Assembly (NCBI RefSeq): GCF_041296385.1
Contig: NC_091020.1
Span: forward strand, 31,886,001-31,950,000
Reading direction: 5' to 3'
Length of the DNA: 64,000 nucleotides
Source of the DNA: Aphelocoma coerulescens
Taxonomy: Eukaryota > Chordata > Aves > Passeriformes > Corvidae
How positions within the stretch are numbered: the first letter of the stretch is position 1; every line of letters begins with the position of its first letter. A program made the translations under genes and the position numbers. Under the pieces are notes generated by a model. It had not been told where the DNA came from. It was given only the letters and a program-made list of their open reading frames with translations, and searched no databases. Shown piece by piece: positions 51,905 to 64,000 of the stretch.

Positions 51905-52751
51905 TGTCCACTGGAGTCCAGCACACTTGATCTTGAATTACAGCCACTCAGTCCAAGCAGCAAGTGTGAGCCATCTTTAGTGAGATGCTCTGCAGGAATG
52001 CCTTCTGATCAACGAATCAATATGATTATGCAGAATGTCTTATTGTTTAAAATACCCCTGTGCTCACACATCTCACAACTGTGACACAACATCTTACACA
52101 CTTTGCTTACTTATATATTTTACCTACTTTTACATTTTACAACTTTAACATAAGACACTATGTATACATTTTGCAACTGCTGTGCACGAGATCTCACATT
52201 GCTTGATTGGTTTCTCTATTTTATCCATGAGCTCCACATACACTTTTCTGATAATATGATTGGTTTTACTCCAGTGCAGCACAGTCCTTTTTTATCTATT
52301 CCTTGCTGCCTTGGTATTTAGTCTTTCAGCTTCTTCTTTCCCAATTTAGCAGTTTACCTTTCAGTCCTTGATGAATTCCTGAGGGCTCTAAGAGGTGGGA
52401 CTCCTGATCCAGGCAAGCAGAGTCAAGATGATGACAGCAACAAAACCCCTCCAGTGATCAGCAGCCAAGTTAGTCCAGTAAATCCAAACAACAAGCCAGC
52501 AAAGGACAGAGAGCAGATCTAAGCCTGCCCCACCTCTTTCCTCAAACCTTCAGACTGGAGCTTAAAACCCCTCTTGGGGCTGAAGTGCTGTAGCTGAAGG
52601 TGGAAAAGCCAGGTGAAGGCAGTGAGTGTAATTCCAGCCTGTTCCCACTCTGAGGGCTCTGGTAAGAATAGCTAAAGATGGTTTGGCTGGGGCACACTGT
52701 CAAGGTTCAATACAACAATACTCCTTGTATGAAAAGCTAACTTACTGTACA
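51905..52751 (-). mobile_element. Candidate ERV solo LTR
   Basis: An 847-bp segment starting TGTCCACTGG and ending TGTACA, flanked by TCAC on both sides (51901-51904 and 52752-52755); the match extends to TACATCAC if the terminal bases are counted. On the minus strand it has retroviral promoter order: CCAAT boxes within AACCAATCA (complement near 52258-52266 and 52206-52214), TATATAA (complement of 52111-52117), a weak AATAA poly(A)-like signal near 52041, then about 120 bases to the TG/CA boundary. I see no internal retroviral genes. A 4-bp target duplication is weak alone, and I cannot match the LTR to a named family, so the extent in particular is uncertain. Confidence 0.5.
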
Positions 52752-53459
52752 TCACAGAGATTGTAGCACCTCTTGACTTGCTGTCTTTTCTCAGGTGCTT
52801 TGCTTTTACACTGCAAAATCCAGACATGCAAATCTGATTTTAGGGAGATCTGCCTGCCCTGCTTAGCTGCTATGAAGTCCCTGACTCTGCTAATTCTCAA
52901 AAGAATTTGCAGCTTGGAAACAGATTCTATAAAACATTTATCTTGATTCAGGGAGATCTGAAGCCACTGTACAAATGTATGTTACAAGAAAATCTTTGCA
53001 GATCTGGATCATTATTTTGAAGAAAAGAAAAATTCTATCAGAAGGGACTTTTCAAAGTAGGAGCAGTCAAATACTGGTAAAATTGTCAGAGGTCATGCAT
53101 TTCAAGGATCTGGTTACCTCTAAATATAATGCTGGAGTTCTTCGTGTGTCTGTTAGAACAGTGCAATGAATTCCCAGCTGAAGGAATCAAAAGGGTTTTA
53201 TTTGATTGACCTTTAAAAAATATTTTCTGTTGGTTCTGTACACATTGCTGTGTGGCAATACAGAAAAGCTATAGCCATATTTGTTGGATTATGCTTTCAG
53301 TTGGACCTCAATAATAAATCTTGTCCTTTCTGATTTTGGGTCTCATTTATTGCTTTGTGCACTTTGATAACAACAGACTAAATCTACATTCTATATTAAT
53401 CTGTACATACAATAATAAGGCCTTGAATACATCTCTATTTAACTCTGCAGTTTGTTAAT

Positions 53460-53475
53460 AAAAAAAAAAAAAAAA
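53460..53475. repeat. Poly(A) tract
   Basis: A run of about 16 A residues after GTTAAT. No element body was recognised. Confidence 0.85.
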
Positions 53476-55476
53476 TCCAGTTATTATTTATGTTAAATTG
53501 TGGCTCTACTCTTGTGTGTTGTTACCTCCATATGCAGAATTTAGAATACTCTCCTGGAACTTGACCAGTGAATTTCGGTTATGGGCTTAACTTTCAGTAT
53601 TATTCTAAAGCCCTGTTTGCATCTCATTGACAAAATGATGGTGTTACTGAGGGCTAAGCTGGCTACATATACTTACATATTTTTATTTGAACAACAGCAA
53701 AGTGGACCAGCCTAGAATGCCACGGTATTGAATTTATTTAATTGTTTTTTGGTTCACCATTACACCCCAGAATTAAGTGTCTAAATTAATCAATTTATAG
53801 TTTAGCTACTGAAAAATAAAAACACAACAACCCAAAACAGATAAAACCCAAGCTAGCTTGTTATTAAAACCAGGGTCACCTGGTTTTTCCTTAAAACCAT
53901 GTATTTTGTGTTTACAATACCAAAGAAAGCTTGTTTTAAACATTTTGTTCGATAACACAAAAGTGATATTTCAAAGCTGTTCTGACTACAGAAATCTTGA
54001 GCATGCTGCAGCAACTGTTGTATTTTTCTTTGTCCACAGCAAAGTTAAGTCTGTGAAGCAAAGATTTTCTTTGAAATGTTGTTTGTATTTTTCACTGCAC
54101 TTCAGGAAATTATATTGGTCCTTGTATTTGTTTATTTTGATTGTCCCACAGGGAGTTTACACAAACAAAATCAGCTAAAATGTCCATCAAACACTACCTC
54201 TTTTCATAACATCTTTTAACAGCAATCAAGCTACATAAAAATTTAAATACTTCCCGAATTTGAATATGCAGCTGTAAGCTTTATGCCTGTCTCTGATGTG
54301 AGGTGATCCAGGGCAGAATATATTACCACTCCTTTAATGAAAGATGTAATGATTTAATCTCTGTGTTAAAATCTCTTTTTCTTTAGAAATTATTTACTTG
54401 ACATTTTCTGTGGCCATGAGATTGCTATGCACGATGTTTCAAGGCTTTACTACTCAGAATAAAGGCATTTTTGAGACTGTCAGGGTGCAGTTTTGTAACT
54501 GGGTTCATTGTCTCAAGGGGTTTTTTTTTGCTTGACCTCGTCCAGCTGTGAGTTCCCTCCTGCTTCTTTGAGCAAGCATTAGTATTCATGCAGTTCTGCA
54601 TGAATCATCAAACCAGAAATGTAACCTCCAAAAATTAAATGGTTTGATTTCATTGGGATAGTGAAACAACTGAAGGTACCCCATGGGCCACAAAATACCA
54701 GCAATAACTTCAGGGTGATTGTGTGGAAGCAGGATCAAGAGGAAGGATGGGATGGTCCCTTTTGCTAACAGAGTAGGCTTGGGTTGGCTTCTTCTTGTCT
54801 TCTGAGATGGTTTTTGAGCCTTTGCATGTTGGTTGCTTTAAAAATGTGCACTTGTGGCTCACAGATCTGTGGTGGTCACATCATGGGGCCTTCTTTGGAC
54901 CTGAGTATGAGAGAGCAATTTAGAAGATTTTCTAGGCTGTGCACAATCTTGAAAACAGAGGTTATGATGTTATTCGAAGGGAAAAATCTAATCTAAAAGT
55001 ATTTTCACACATGACAACTTCTTCCCTGCTCTGCTGTACCAGTGCACATGGTTCTAAACATGTGTTTATCTGCTGATCCAAACCTACATCATTTATTCCC
55101 TTAGCACAATTCCTCTCCTGGGATCCTTGCCAAATGTTGAAGCTCAGAATGATGCTGGTTTTCCTGAGAGGATTGTGTCTCCACAAAGAGCCAAAAAGGC
55201 TGCACTGGGGAGCTGTCACATGGTCCTGCTTCCAGAGCTGTGTATGACAAAGCAAAAAGCTTTAATGTTGCTGTTAGCAAATGTAGAATCAGCCTTATCA
55301 CCTACTGACATCCCCTCAATCCCTCTTCACCACTTCTTTTTCCCATCCTCAGCTACCCATCACTACAACAGCATTTGCTGCACACCAAAAAAAGAATTTA
55401 GACTCACTGGCATGGTTTCCCTGGCTAATTTTCCATTTCTTTTTACCTTTCAAATGAAAATTATCCAAATGCACTT

Positions 55477-55492
55477 CCCCCCCACCCCCCCC
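55477..55492. repeat. C-rich tract
   Basis: C7, A, C8: simple sequence. It falls inside the 163-codon frame, one more reason to doubt that frame is coding. Confidence 0.85.
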
Positions 55493-58400
55493 AATGTTCT
55501 CTGTCTAAAACTTCAGGGATGTTTAAAATCCTGGTGGACGATTAAAAATAAAATGATTCCTGCCTGGGTGGATTCCATGGATCTAATCCAAAGTACCAGA
55601 AAAAAAAAAGTGAGTTAACGTTTGGATTTGTGGAAACGGTATTTAGTTGGTGATAATGTAGTTTCTGTGGTGTAATTTTGCATGCAAAGAGCAATGAGTC
55701 AAGTTACAAAAAAGAAGTTTGAAAAATAATGAGACTTTGCCTCAACATATATTATTAATTCTGTAGATATTAATACTTGTTTTCAATAATTCATAACCTG
55801 TGTTCATTTTTGTGGGATCCTAGGGTTTTCTGAGAGAGTCTCACTCCCTGGCAAGGGAGGGATGAACGGAACAGAAGCTCACATGTGGAAAATTATCAAT
55901 TTTTGCATCATTGCAGATCTGAGCTGCTACTGGGGAAGCCAATATGTGAGGAGCAGGAAAAAAAAACATTTGGAGCCTTTAAACAGTTCAGTATGTAATT
56001 CTGGTAATATTATAGAGTCCTTTAGCTCCAGTTTGTGTACTGATTCATCAGAGCTAAGAGCTTGTAGTTAGTTATGAGTGTACTACATCTATTTTTCTTC
56101 AGAGCTATATCCTTCATTGCATTTCTACACGACATATTCCTGGCTTTTGTAAGAGAAGCTGTTGTTTTCTGCAGGAAAAGTTTGTCAGAGTGAGCGAGGG
56201 TGGTTTGTAGATCAGGCAGGCCTGAGCACCAAGGAGTTCCCAGGGGCTGGGTCTGATTGCAGCAGGGCTTGGGATCTCTCCCAGTGGGAAGGGACATTCC
56301 TCCACTGGGCTGGAGCTGGCCCTGAGCATCCCCCTTAGAGGGGATATGCTCAGGACTCTCTCACATTTCAAAAAATTTCCTCTTTTAATTAGAACTCAAA
56401 TACTGAGAATTAAGCTTCAGGAATTTATATTCCATGATCCAAATAACTTTCTTTTCTTTTGTCTCCCTGCCCCTCACCATGCTGGATCATTCCACTCTGG
56501 GGCAGAGCCTATAACCCCTACTTGTGAGAACAGGTGCCTGTGGTGAAAGTACAAAAGAATCCAAGCCTCTGTGTTAAAAAATTTTGTTATTTTTAAACCA
56601 GTGGCATAATTTATGAGTAGCTGTGGGGCAGGAGGGTGAATTTTAGTGTTACTCTCATGAAAGATGGATATGCTTCATCATACCCATTCATCTTTTTGAA
56701 CATTGGCTCGTTTTACACTTTTACTTTGATGCTGTCAGGACTAAGGGGAAAATTTTATTCTGGAAAAGCAGAATCAAAGGGAATTAGGTAACTCTTAGGC
56801 ATTGCCAGGTTGGAATGAAGGGCTTTTCAAGGACCATCAACATATGAATAGGATTACCTTGGATGCACTGGTGACCAGACATATTTTTAGCCTTTGGCAG
56901 GCGAGAATGGAACCTCTGAAAACAGCATGACTGCCACTCAGAGTGTAAGAATTACTTTACAGAACATTAGAGAGGGGGAGTTGAAACTTTTGGAGGAAGG
57001 GACAAGGAGATGGGCAGAGTCATATGTTTAATTTTGGGTTTTTTTCCTTCTGATATAAGGATCATAAAATAACACCTTCCAAATGAGTAATAGATAAAAG
57101 TCTGCCTGGTGCCACTGCACATTTATGTTGCATTGATTTTGAAAGGAAAAGGCTCATTTGGGTCAAGCTGGGGGTCCTGGTGAGAAATGGGGGCTGTGAA
57201 CTGAGCAACAAGTTACGAGAAGCAGTGACTGCCTAAAATCTAAACTTGAATGGTGTCCCTGCCAGGGGAGAGATGGGCTGATGTTAAAAATGGCAATCTT
57301 CAAAAGGAACTTTAGCTCTCTTTTGGAATTCTATCTCCTTTTACAGCAACATTTAATCATTCCCAGTGATTTGTGAACTAAGCTCTGTGTGCTTAAAATG
57401 TTTGGGGTCTGCTAAAATCTGTGACAAAGCAGAATTCTCTAGGCTTGACTGCATCCTCTGTCAAGAGGTGGTTAGTTAGCTTGAAGTACCTCTTCCAAGT
57501 GCAGTGTCACTCTTAGTGCCAAGTTCATGAGCCTAGGTGGCATAAAATAGACGTGTAAGTTGGTGATTGAATAAAATCCATGCATGTTTTTAAATATGTT
57601 TCACAGAGGGTTTATTTTTAAGCCTGACGAATGAATGTTGTCAGACTAGCTTAAAACAAAGCAAAAATGAAATAATTATAAAAGTAAAAAAGACAAAATT
57701 AGAAAGCATTTTAATCCTTACGGGGAAATAAGGTCTTAAAATATTTTAATTAACTTCTGTTCATCTGCCTTTATTTTTGTAGTCCTGAACAGCATTACAC
57801 TCAACTATATGTCCACATATGGACACCTCATAAAAAGATTTATCCCATCATAAAATCTGAATAAACAGGATGGGCTCCTCTCTGAAGTTCCTGCTCTTCT
57901 ACACTGATTGTAAAGGGAGTGTAAATGACTATCTGAAATTATACAACATATGAAATGCCAAATTGGCTGAAATGAATGCTATGTTGAATTCAGATTCTTG
58001 GATAAATGTTCAGAGCTAGGGTTTGTTTAAGATCCCAATTTCTAGGAAAGTCAACTGGGCTAAATGAAAAATGCATTTCAGAAAGCCTCTTTTTATACCT
58101 GACATCATGCATTAGTTCTTCCCTACTTCTTCTCTGACCTGCCAATATAAATGTAAAATTTCTGGACTAGGGCTGTTCCTATTTATATCAACACCATATA
58201 AGACATAGCCACTGATTTAATTTTTATTCTCTAAGAGCTATTTGTAATAGGATCTGTAAATAGTGATAAATAGAGTGCATGGCAGATTTTCATGTTGTAT
58301 TTATTAGCTTATTAACTGCTGTACGATCTCCAATCTGCTACAGTATGGAAGTGCAAAAAAAACTGAATAAAGTTTTTCTCTGGACTTCTTTAATGCAGAA

Positions 58401-61400
58401 ATGGAGTAGGTTTGGCCAAATATAATTTATAAAGTAGCAGAAGCTTTTAGGGGAAGAGACTCCACAGAATTTCCTGTGAAATCCAACTTGTAAAAGAGCA
58501 TAAAAGGAACATCGTTTGCTGTTAAATGTGAGCTGACTTTTCCACAAAGGTCTCTAAAATGTGTGTGGGTTAGTGCAGGAGGGGACAAAAAACGTTTTAG
58601 CAACTGTTAAAGCACTTTAGGTAGGTTGCTTTGTTTACTGGTGCATTTTCAAGCATGTTAAAGGTTGGAAACGCTGAGGAGAAAACGCCTACCTAATTTT
58701 TCTCCTCTCCTTTCTCTGAGTCCCATGAATGTGAAATGAAAGCATTCTTCAGTGAGTTAGAAAAATTTATTCCTATTTGAAAAACCAAAGGCCTGTTTTT
58801 AGATAGTATCAACCTCTTAAAAAGCCATTCACTGACACAGATCTGAGGGGTCTCAATAAGGAATGAAGTTATGAATACATGCAAGAGGCTCTTCTCTGAA
58901 AACACCAACAGCCCTGAGCCGAGAGGCACTGAGCAAATACTGAAAATGTGCTTACTGTAATCTGTAGCTTCTAACAGGGCAAGGAAGAGGCATTTCCTAC
59001 ATTCCCTCCTGCAGCCACACTGGGAATAAATCAGCCAAGTAACATGGCTTGTTTGTGCTCCTTTCTGTAGCAGTGACTGATGTTTTATATTGCACTGATC
59101 ATTAAGCAGAAGGCACCAGAGGTGGAGCTCATAAAAAGAAGTAATAGGGATGTATTTTTTTTTTCTCTGTGGAACAAATCCAGATGATTTTAAAAGCCCA
59201 CGTGTTGCTTGCACCTGCCACATGCAGTTTCATGACCAAGCAGAGGATGCCATTTATAATTGGCATTAGAGCTCATTAGAGCAGCATTTGCTCTCATCTT
59301 CTTTCAGGGATTTGGACCCTCAATCCCAGGGCTTTAGCTAAACCTCTCTGAAAGATTCCCTCTTGTCTCCTGAGCCTCTTCTGGCCTGCCACTTTAACCT
59401 CTCTCTGCACTTGAGTGTGATTTTCCTTTTTACAGAAGAGATAATGATGGTTGCTGTTTATGTCATTCTCAAAAAGGTGTCTGGCCATCACAGACCAAAT
59501 ATTCCTGGGGTTGTTTTTTTGGGTTTTTTTATAACTAGATGATCAACAAGATCTGTATAAATCCTTCAGAACTCCTTCCTCTTTCGTTACTCAGCTCACT
59601 TTTTGGTGCAGACACCATGCCAGACATTAACTGAGATGTTTGCATTAAGGTTAGATGGAAAATAGGAATTAACCTGTATATAACACTGAAATATCTCATT
59701 TCCTGGTCAGCTTTTTGGCTCTTCTTCACTGGTAAAGGTGTCCTCCTTTCAGAAGTGAACCACTGTAAGAACAAAGCACAGGAAGCCCAAATATAAATGA
59801 GGAAAAACATTTCTTTTTCACAGTCTTCAAATCCTCACTCTAGCTGCCTCAGACATCTATTTCAGAATTTAACTCTCATTTGGTCAACAGATAATTACAG
59901 GAAAAGGGATTTAGAGAAGTAAAACGTGAATGAACAAGCTCTATTGCACTGTCCATCATCTCCCTGTCTGGTACCTCCCTGCTTTTTGTGGAAGAGTGGA
60001 TGGAGTCAGCAAAGCTCCAGGTCATAGCAAAAGGGTGTGAAATGGCCCAAGCCAGCTCCAGTGAGTATCTGCCCTGGGGTTTGGGAACCTGAGAGCCCGA
60101 ATGGATACAGAATCTTTTACTGCTCCGTGCCTGAAGCTGTGCCCTCAGTAGTGTGTCAGCACCAGCTTCATCAGAGAATCTCCAGATCACTCCCTTTTAT
60201 CACATTTTGGTTGATGTTGTGTCTCAGAGCACAGAAACTGGGTGAAACTAACAGGGGGTTAACCCACCTCATCCATAAACTGGATACTCATCTATTGATC
60301 TTTTTCTTTTAAATTAAAAACTCATCTAACGAGTGTCCTCAGAGGCATTCAGTCCAGAGAACCAGCCCAGACACATTCTAGAACAACCCCCCCAAACACA
60401 CAGACAGACAATAAGTGCTCAGCACCATTTCACACTCACACCCCACCCCGGGAGGCTGCGCTCCCTACAAATCCCTGTAGGTAACACATGCTAGAAGGGT
60501 TTGGAATATTGCTCTGTTTGCAAAACCTCCCCCCAGGCATCGCTCATGAAAAGCTCTCCAGAAGAGCAGAATGGTGAACACAGATGTTACACCGAGGTTT
60601 TGCTCTGCTGGGATCCCCTTTATTTACCACAGAACTTGTTTTTCTCTTCTCACAGGCTCCACTGATATAATCACAGCCAAAAGCACAGCACCTTAGCCCC
60701 AGGATTTTCCAATTTTTCCTGATCCTGAAATGAATAATTTGTGAATTTCTGAGTCGTCTCCTTTTTCTTTTCTCCTCAAGAAATGCTATGAAATACAAAA
60801 TCATTTCAGCACCCTATGCAGTTCCCATCCCACTTTCATTTTTTAAGTGATTCCTACATTTTGTTGCAGAGTCTTGCAGGGATAAAATGTGGCTTGTGCA
60901 ACTCCATCTCCCTGTGGGACATTATTCTACTCATCCTGTGACAGCCTTCAGAGTTTTAATCACTGTGCCATGACTCAAAATCCTGCTTGTTTTGCAGGGG
61001 CAGCCTCTCTTCTGCTTTGCTGTTGGCACACAAAGGCAAAATACAGAGCAGGGGCATGTTGAAAAAGGGAGGAAAAGCTGAATGTTTCACTGTAATGTCC
61101 CTTGGTTAGATGTGAGGTCATTTGCTGTGTGAGCAGAGGAGCTGCCCCTACTCCCTGTGTGTATGCCAAGATCTGCCAACTTGGGAAGAAGCTGGTAGTT
61201 TATAGAGGAATGTCTGTTTTGGCAAAGCCTATATTTTTGTGGAAAATAATTTCTTTTTTTTCTTTTTTTTTTTTCCCCCTGAGGAAAAAAAACCTTTCTA
61301 CTGTTTGGCAATGCAGGGAAAATAAAAATAGATTTCCCAGAAATTAGATCCTTTCAGTGAAGTAATTAATTGAATCTAAACCCTTCATTTTCCAGTTTTG

Positions 61401-62242
61401 ATAGAGGCACTTCAAGTTGTTATTTCAACTATTTTTTGAGACAGGGAGGAACTTTAAAACAAAGCAATTACATTTACTGAAATTATACATTGACCACATA
61501 TGAATGACAACTCTGCCTTGCATTTTTTCATATCTATTAAGTAGACACAAATTTATTAAAAATTATGTACACTTGTAAGATAAGGTCTAAAATTCCTTAG
61601 CATGTGTAAGTACTTTCAAAATATGGGGATATTTATGTTCATGTTTCACAGTTCAAACCTCTGGCTGGGAAAGGTCATGCAGAACTCAAAATCACCTTGG
61701 GAGGTTCTTGGCTCCCACTTAAGATACTTGATTTACTTTGAAGGCACCCAAGTTATTGGGGAGAGAGCCCAGATCTTTTGGATTTATTGCAGAATTTTAA
61801 TTCTAAAGGATTTCAATTATAGTTTGAAATAGCCCTGAATGTCATTGGTGCCTTTGTCCTGTCAGAGGCAACACAAAATGCAATTTTTAAATAGCAGATA
61901 TTACGGTGCTTGCTCTGGCAGTTATTTTACTACTGATATGTTGCAGGAAATAACAGCAAATTAAATAATTGCTGGCTTTCCCATATGGCATGACAAGGTT
62001 TGATTCATCCAATAGTTTGAGTCAATACTTTAATAATAGATATATATGCAAAGTAGTGTATATGATGCATTCTGTAATATTCAAATTCTTTAATATATGT
62101 GCAATTCTTTTGATGATTCCTAAGAGCTCCTGTTCTTAGGCTGTGCTGCTTTGGTTAGGAACTGTTATCTTCATCTCAGTTTAGACTGTGATGTCTTTGT
62201 GTGCCTTCGAAATCGATATTTTCTTCAAAGGAAAAAGAGCTT

Positions 62243-62265
62243 TTTTTTTTTTTTTTTTTTTTTTT
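62243..62265. repeat. Poly(T) tract
   Basis: A run of about 23 T residues. It produces Lys-rich frames on the minus strand that are artefacts. Confidence 0.85.
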
Positions 62266-62992
62266 GTCCCTTTCATCTTGTAGCTCTTTTGAAAAACACC
62301 TATTTTGAGTAAAGAAAGCATTCCAAATTTTAAAATATTGATGTAAATACTGCAAGGTGCTGGTGTAACACAGGTGCCCACTGTGCACAGGACTGGTTTT
62401 GTCTATGTCTAGTGTCTTGAACAAAAGTGTCAGACTGCTGCAGAAGGGGTTTTATAAAAGAGCTGGATGGAACAATCAAAGTTGTAAAGCATAATGGCAA
62501 TATCCAGTTACAACTCAGGAGCTGAACTTAAGCCTTTCTCACTCTTTCACTCTCTCCTTTTTATCTGCATGCATCAATATCATCTATACAGAGCTACAAT
62601 TTTTAAAGAAATACCTGATTTTGATTCCTTTGTGTATTTTTTGTTGGCATTTCTTTATTCAAGGCACTTTACACTTCAGAGAGTGAATCAGATACTTTAA
62701 ACAACCAGACTGGCTGCTCATACATTTTCTGAGCCCAATTTGCTGTCTCCAGATACAAAAGAAGTTGCTGTAATAGGTTTATTGTCAAGAAGGAAAACTC
62801 CTGAAGCTTCAGCTTTACTTTTCCCTTCTCTTGACAAGAGTTTAATATTTCTCTGATTCTTTGGATGGCTTGAAAGGCAAGGAAAATTCAAAAGGAGATG
62901 CAGCTTTGTGCCACAGTCAAAAAATAAGGAGTTCTGCCTTGCAGGAACTTGTGCTGGGGACTCCTTTCCATCCTGAGACAGGGGTTAATGCT

Positions 62993-63066
62993 GGGCTTGG
63001 CAGTACTGGGTTAGTTGTTGGCCTCAGTAATCTTTTCCAGCCTAAGTGATTCTATAATTCCATGGT
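62993..63066 (+). mobile_element. CR1 LINE 3' end (short)
   Basis: GGGCTTGGCAGTACTGGGTT, then GTTGGCCTCAGTAATC and TCTTTTCCAGCCTAAGTGAT plus TCTATAATTCCATG, matches the terminal part of a bird CR1 subfamily in which the consensus reads TTGGCAGTGCTGGGTTAATGG, then TTGGACTCGATGATCTTAAAGG, then TCTTTTCCAACCTAAATGATTC and TATG repeats. Only about 75 bases remain recognisable, so it is strongly 5'-truncated. Confidence 0.75.
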
Positions 63067-64000
63067 TTGGATCACCATTACTACAGCAGGTAGCACACTC
63101 TCACTTTTTTGAAGGCTTAAGTCCTCCAGCACAGAACTTCCCCTTCAGATTAACCCTGGTAAACCAAAGTTACAAATTGCTGTTTCTGCCAGGTCTGTGA
63201 AGCTATACAACTGCAGAAAACTATTGTGTCTTCATTCACTGAAAGGAAAATTCTGAGCAAATATCCAGTGCTCACGACCTGTGAGTAATTGCAGATGAAA
63301 AAAATGCACCTTCTATACCTATAAAATGATGTATTTGTTCTACAATATTTGCTAAATCTTTCCATCACTATATTTAAAGTTCCATCACTATATTTTTACA
63401 CTCCAAAGTAAGCTGAGGTTATGCTTTAGATATGTACGTTTACATTTAAACCTTTTAAACTCAGATCTTAGTGCCCCTCAAGAAGACACTAATTAAACTA
63501 TTACAATCATTCAAATTTACAGTTGTTATGTCATAAAACTGCACTAACAGGTGGAAACATTCCCGTACTTCAGAGTCCACTGGTGATTCAGTGGTGTGCC
63601 CATGAACAGCTTGTCAAACTGCAGTTAAAAACTGCAGCTTTTCATTAAAAATAAATATCTATACCCTCACATCACAACAAATATACCACGAAATATTATC
63701 TTCATGATATATCCAGAAGCTCCCTTCAAAAGCAAGGAAATAATAAACCCAAGCAAGTTTTCTGGGCCAGGATCTAAAGGACCTAGTCCTGAAAGCAGGG
63801 ATGGGAATCTTCAGCCCAAATCCATGAATTAAAGCAGCATTGAAACAAGTCACAAGATTACTCCCTTACTCAAGAGTGGCCTTCTCCACTCCACTGCTAA
63901 ACCCTCTGTTGGCAACTCTAAATCTAAAGAACTTCTTTTTCCCTGCCTCCAGCAGGAATTAGAGCCTTTCAACTGCTCTTCACAGTGGCAGAAAATTACA
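63067..64000. other. Unique noncoding DNA, no gene seen
   Basis: Contains a 20-bp tandem duplication (63361-63396) built on TCCATCACTATATTT. No exon or RNA gene recognised up to the window end. Confidence 0.55.
63361..63396. repeat. 20-bp tandem duplication
   Basis: TCCATCACTATATTTAAAGT is followed directly by TCCATCACTATATTTTTACA; the first 15 bases are identical. A small local duplication. Confidence 0.85.

Larger units (their letters stand above)
52756..62992. other. Unique noncoding DNA, no gene seen
   Basis: AT-rich with A/T runs (53460-53475, 61250-61275, 62243-62265) and a C-rich tract (55477-55492). The 163-codon plus-strand frame at 55.1-55.6 kb and the 176-codon minus-strand frame at 58.7-59.2 kb have no recognisable domains and no splice or promoter context, so I do not call genes. 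Confidence 0.55.

Noticed and set aside
55127..55618. 163-codon open frame on the plus strand
   Set aside because: It runs through a C-rich simple tract (55477-55492) and an A-run, and has no recognisable domain.
58693..59223. 176-codon open frame on the minus strand, the longest in the window
   Set aside because: No domain, signal or repeat I recognise, no promoter or splice context. Frames of this size are expected by chance in 64 kb over six frames.

Overview
The window reads as vertebrate, specifically avian, nuclear DNA. The evidence is the repeat content: several CR1 LINE 3' ends with the typical bird tail (ATTCTRTG-like octamers and the GGTTTGGGTTG...GGACCTT block), bird-type endogenous retrovirus LTRs, low repeat density, AT-rich and CpG-poor unique sequence, and no bacterial-style gene packing. 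The LTR types look most like those of songbirds, but that assignment is from memory and is inference.

I find no protein-coding gene, exon, tRNA, rRNA or CpG-island promoter that I can support. Open frames are short (none above about 176 codons), scattered on both strands and unrecognisable as protein families; this is what chance gives in 64 kb. A few overlap CR1 remnants. The window is best described as intergenic or long-intron DNA, and which of the two cannot be decided from the sequence.

Layout. 1-13.38 kb: unique AT-rich sequence with a possible CR1 scrap near 4.8 kb. 13.38-17.49 kb: the most repeat-rich part, with a CR1 ORF2 fragment, a perfect 13-bp hairpin, a CR1 3' end split by a roughly 703-bp LTR (a nested insertion whose junctions can be read), and a good CR1 3' end. 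17.5-35.6 kb: mostly unique, with a 40-bp minisatellite at 22.1 kb, a motif-rich block with a 20-bp palindrome at 30.4 kb and an 18-bp duplication at 33.2 kb. 35.63-35.94 kb: a compact LTR that keeps several CpGs and so may be young. 38.7-39.3 kb: an old CR1 copy spanning ORF2 end and 3' region. 39.3-51.9 kb: unique sequence, including a block dense in homeodomain-type TAAT sites at 44.2 kb. 51.905-52.751 kb: a candidate minus-strand LTR with CCAAT and TATA boxes and a short target duplication. 52.8-64 kb: unique sequence with one more CR1 3' end at 63 kb.

No genes act together here. The biology visible is retroelement insertion history plus several candidate cis-regulatory blocks, which need cross-species alignment to confirm.
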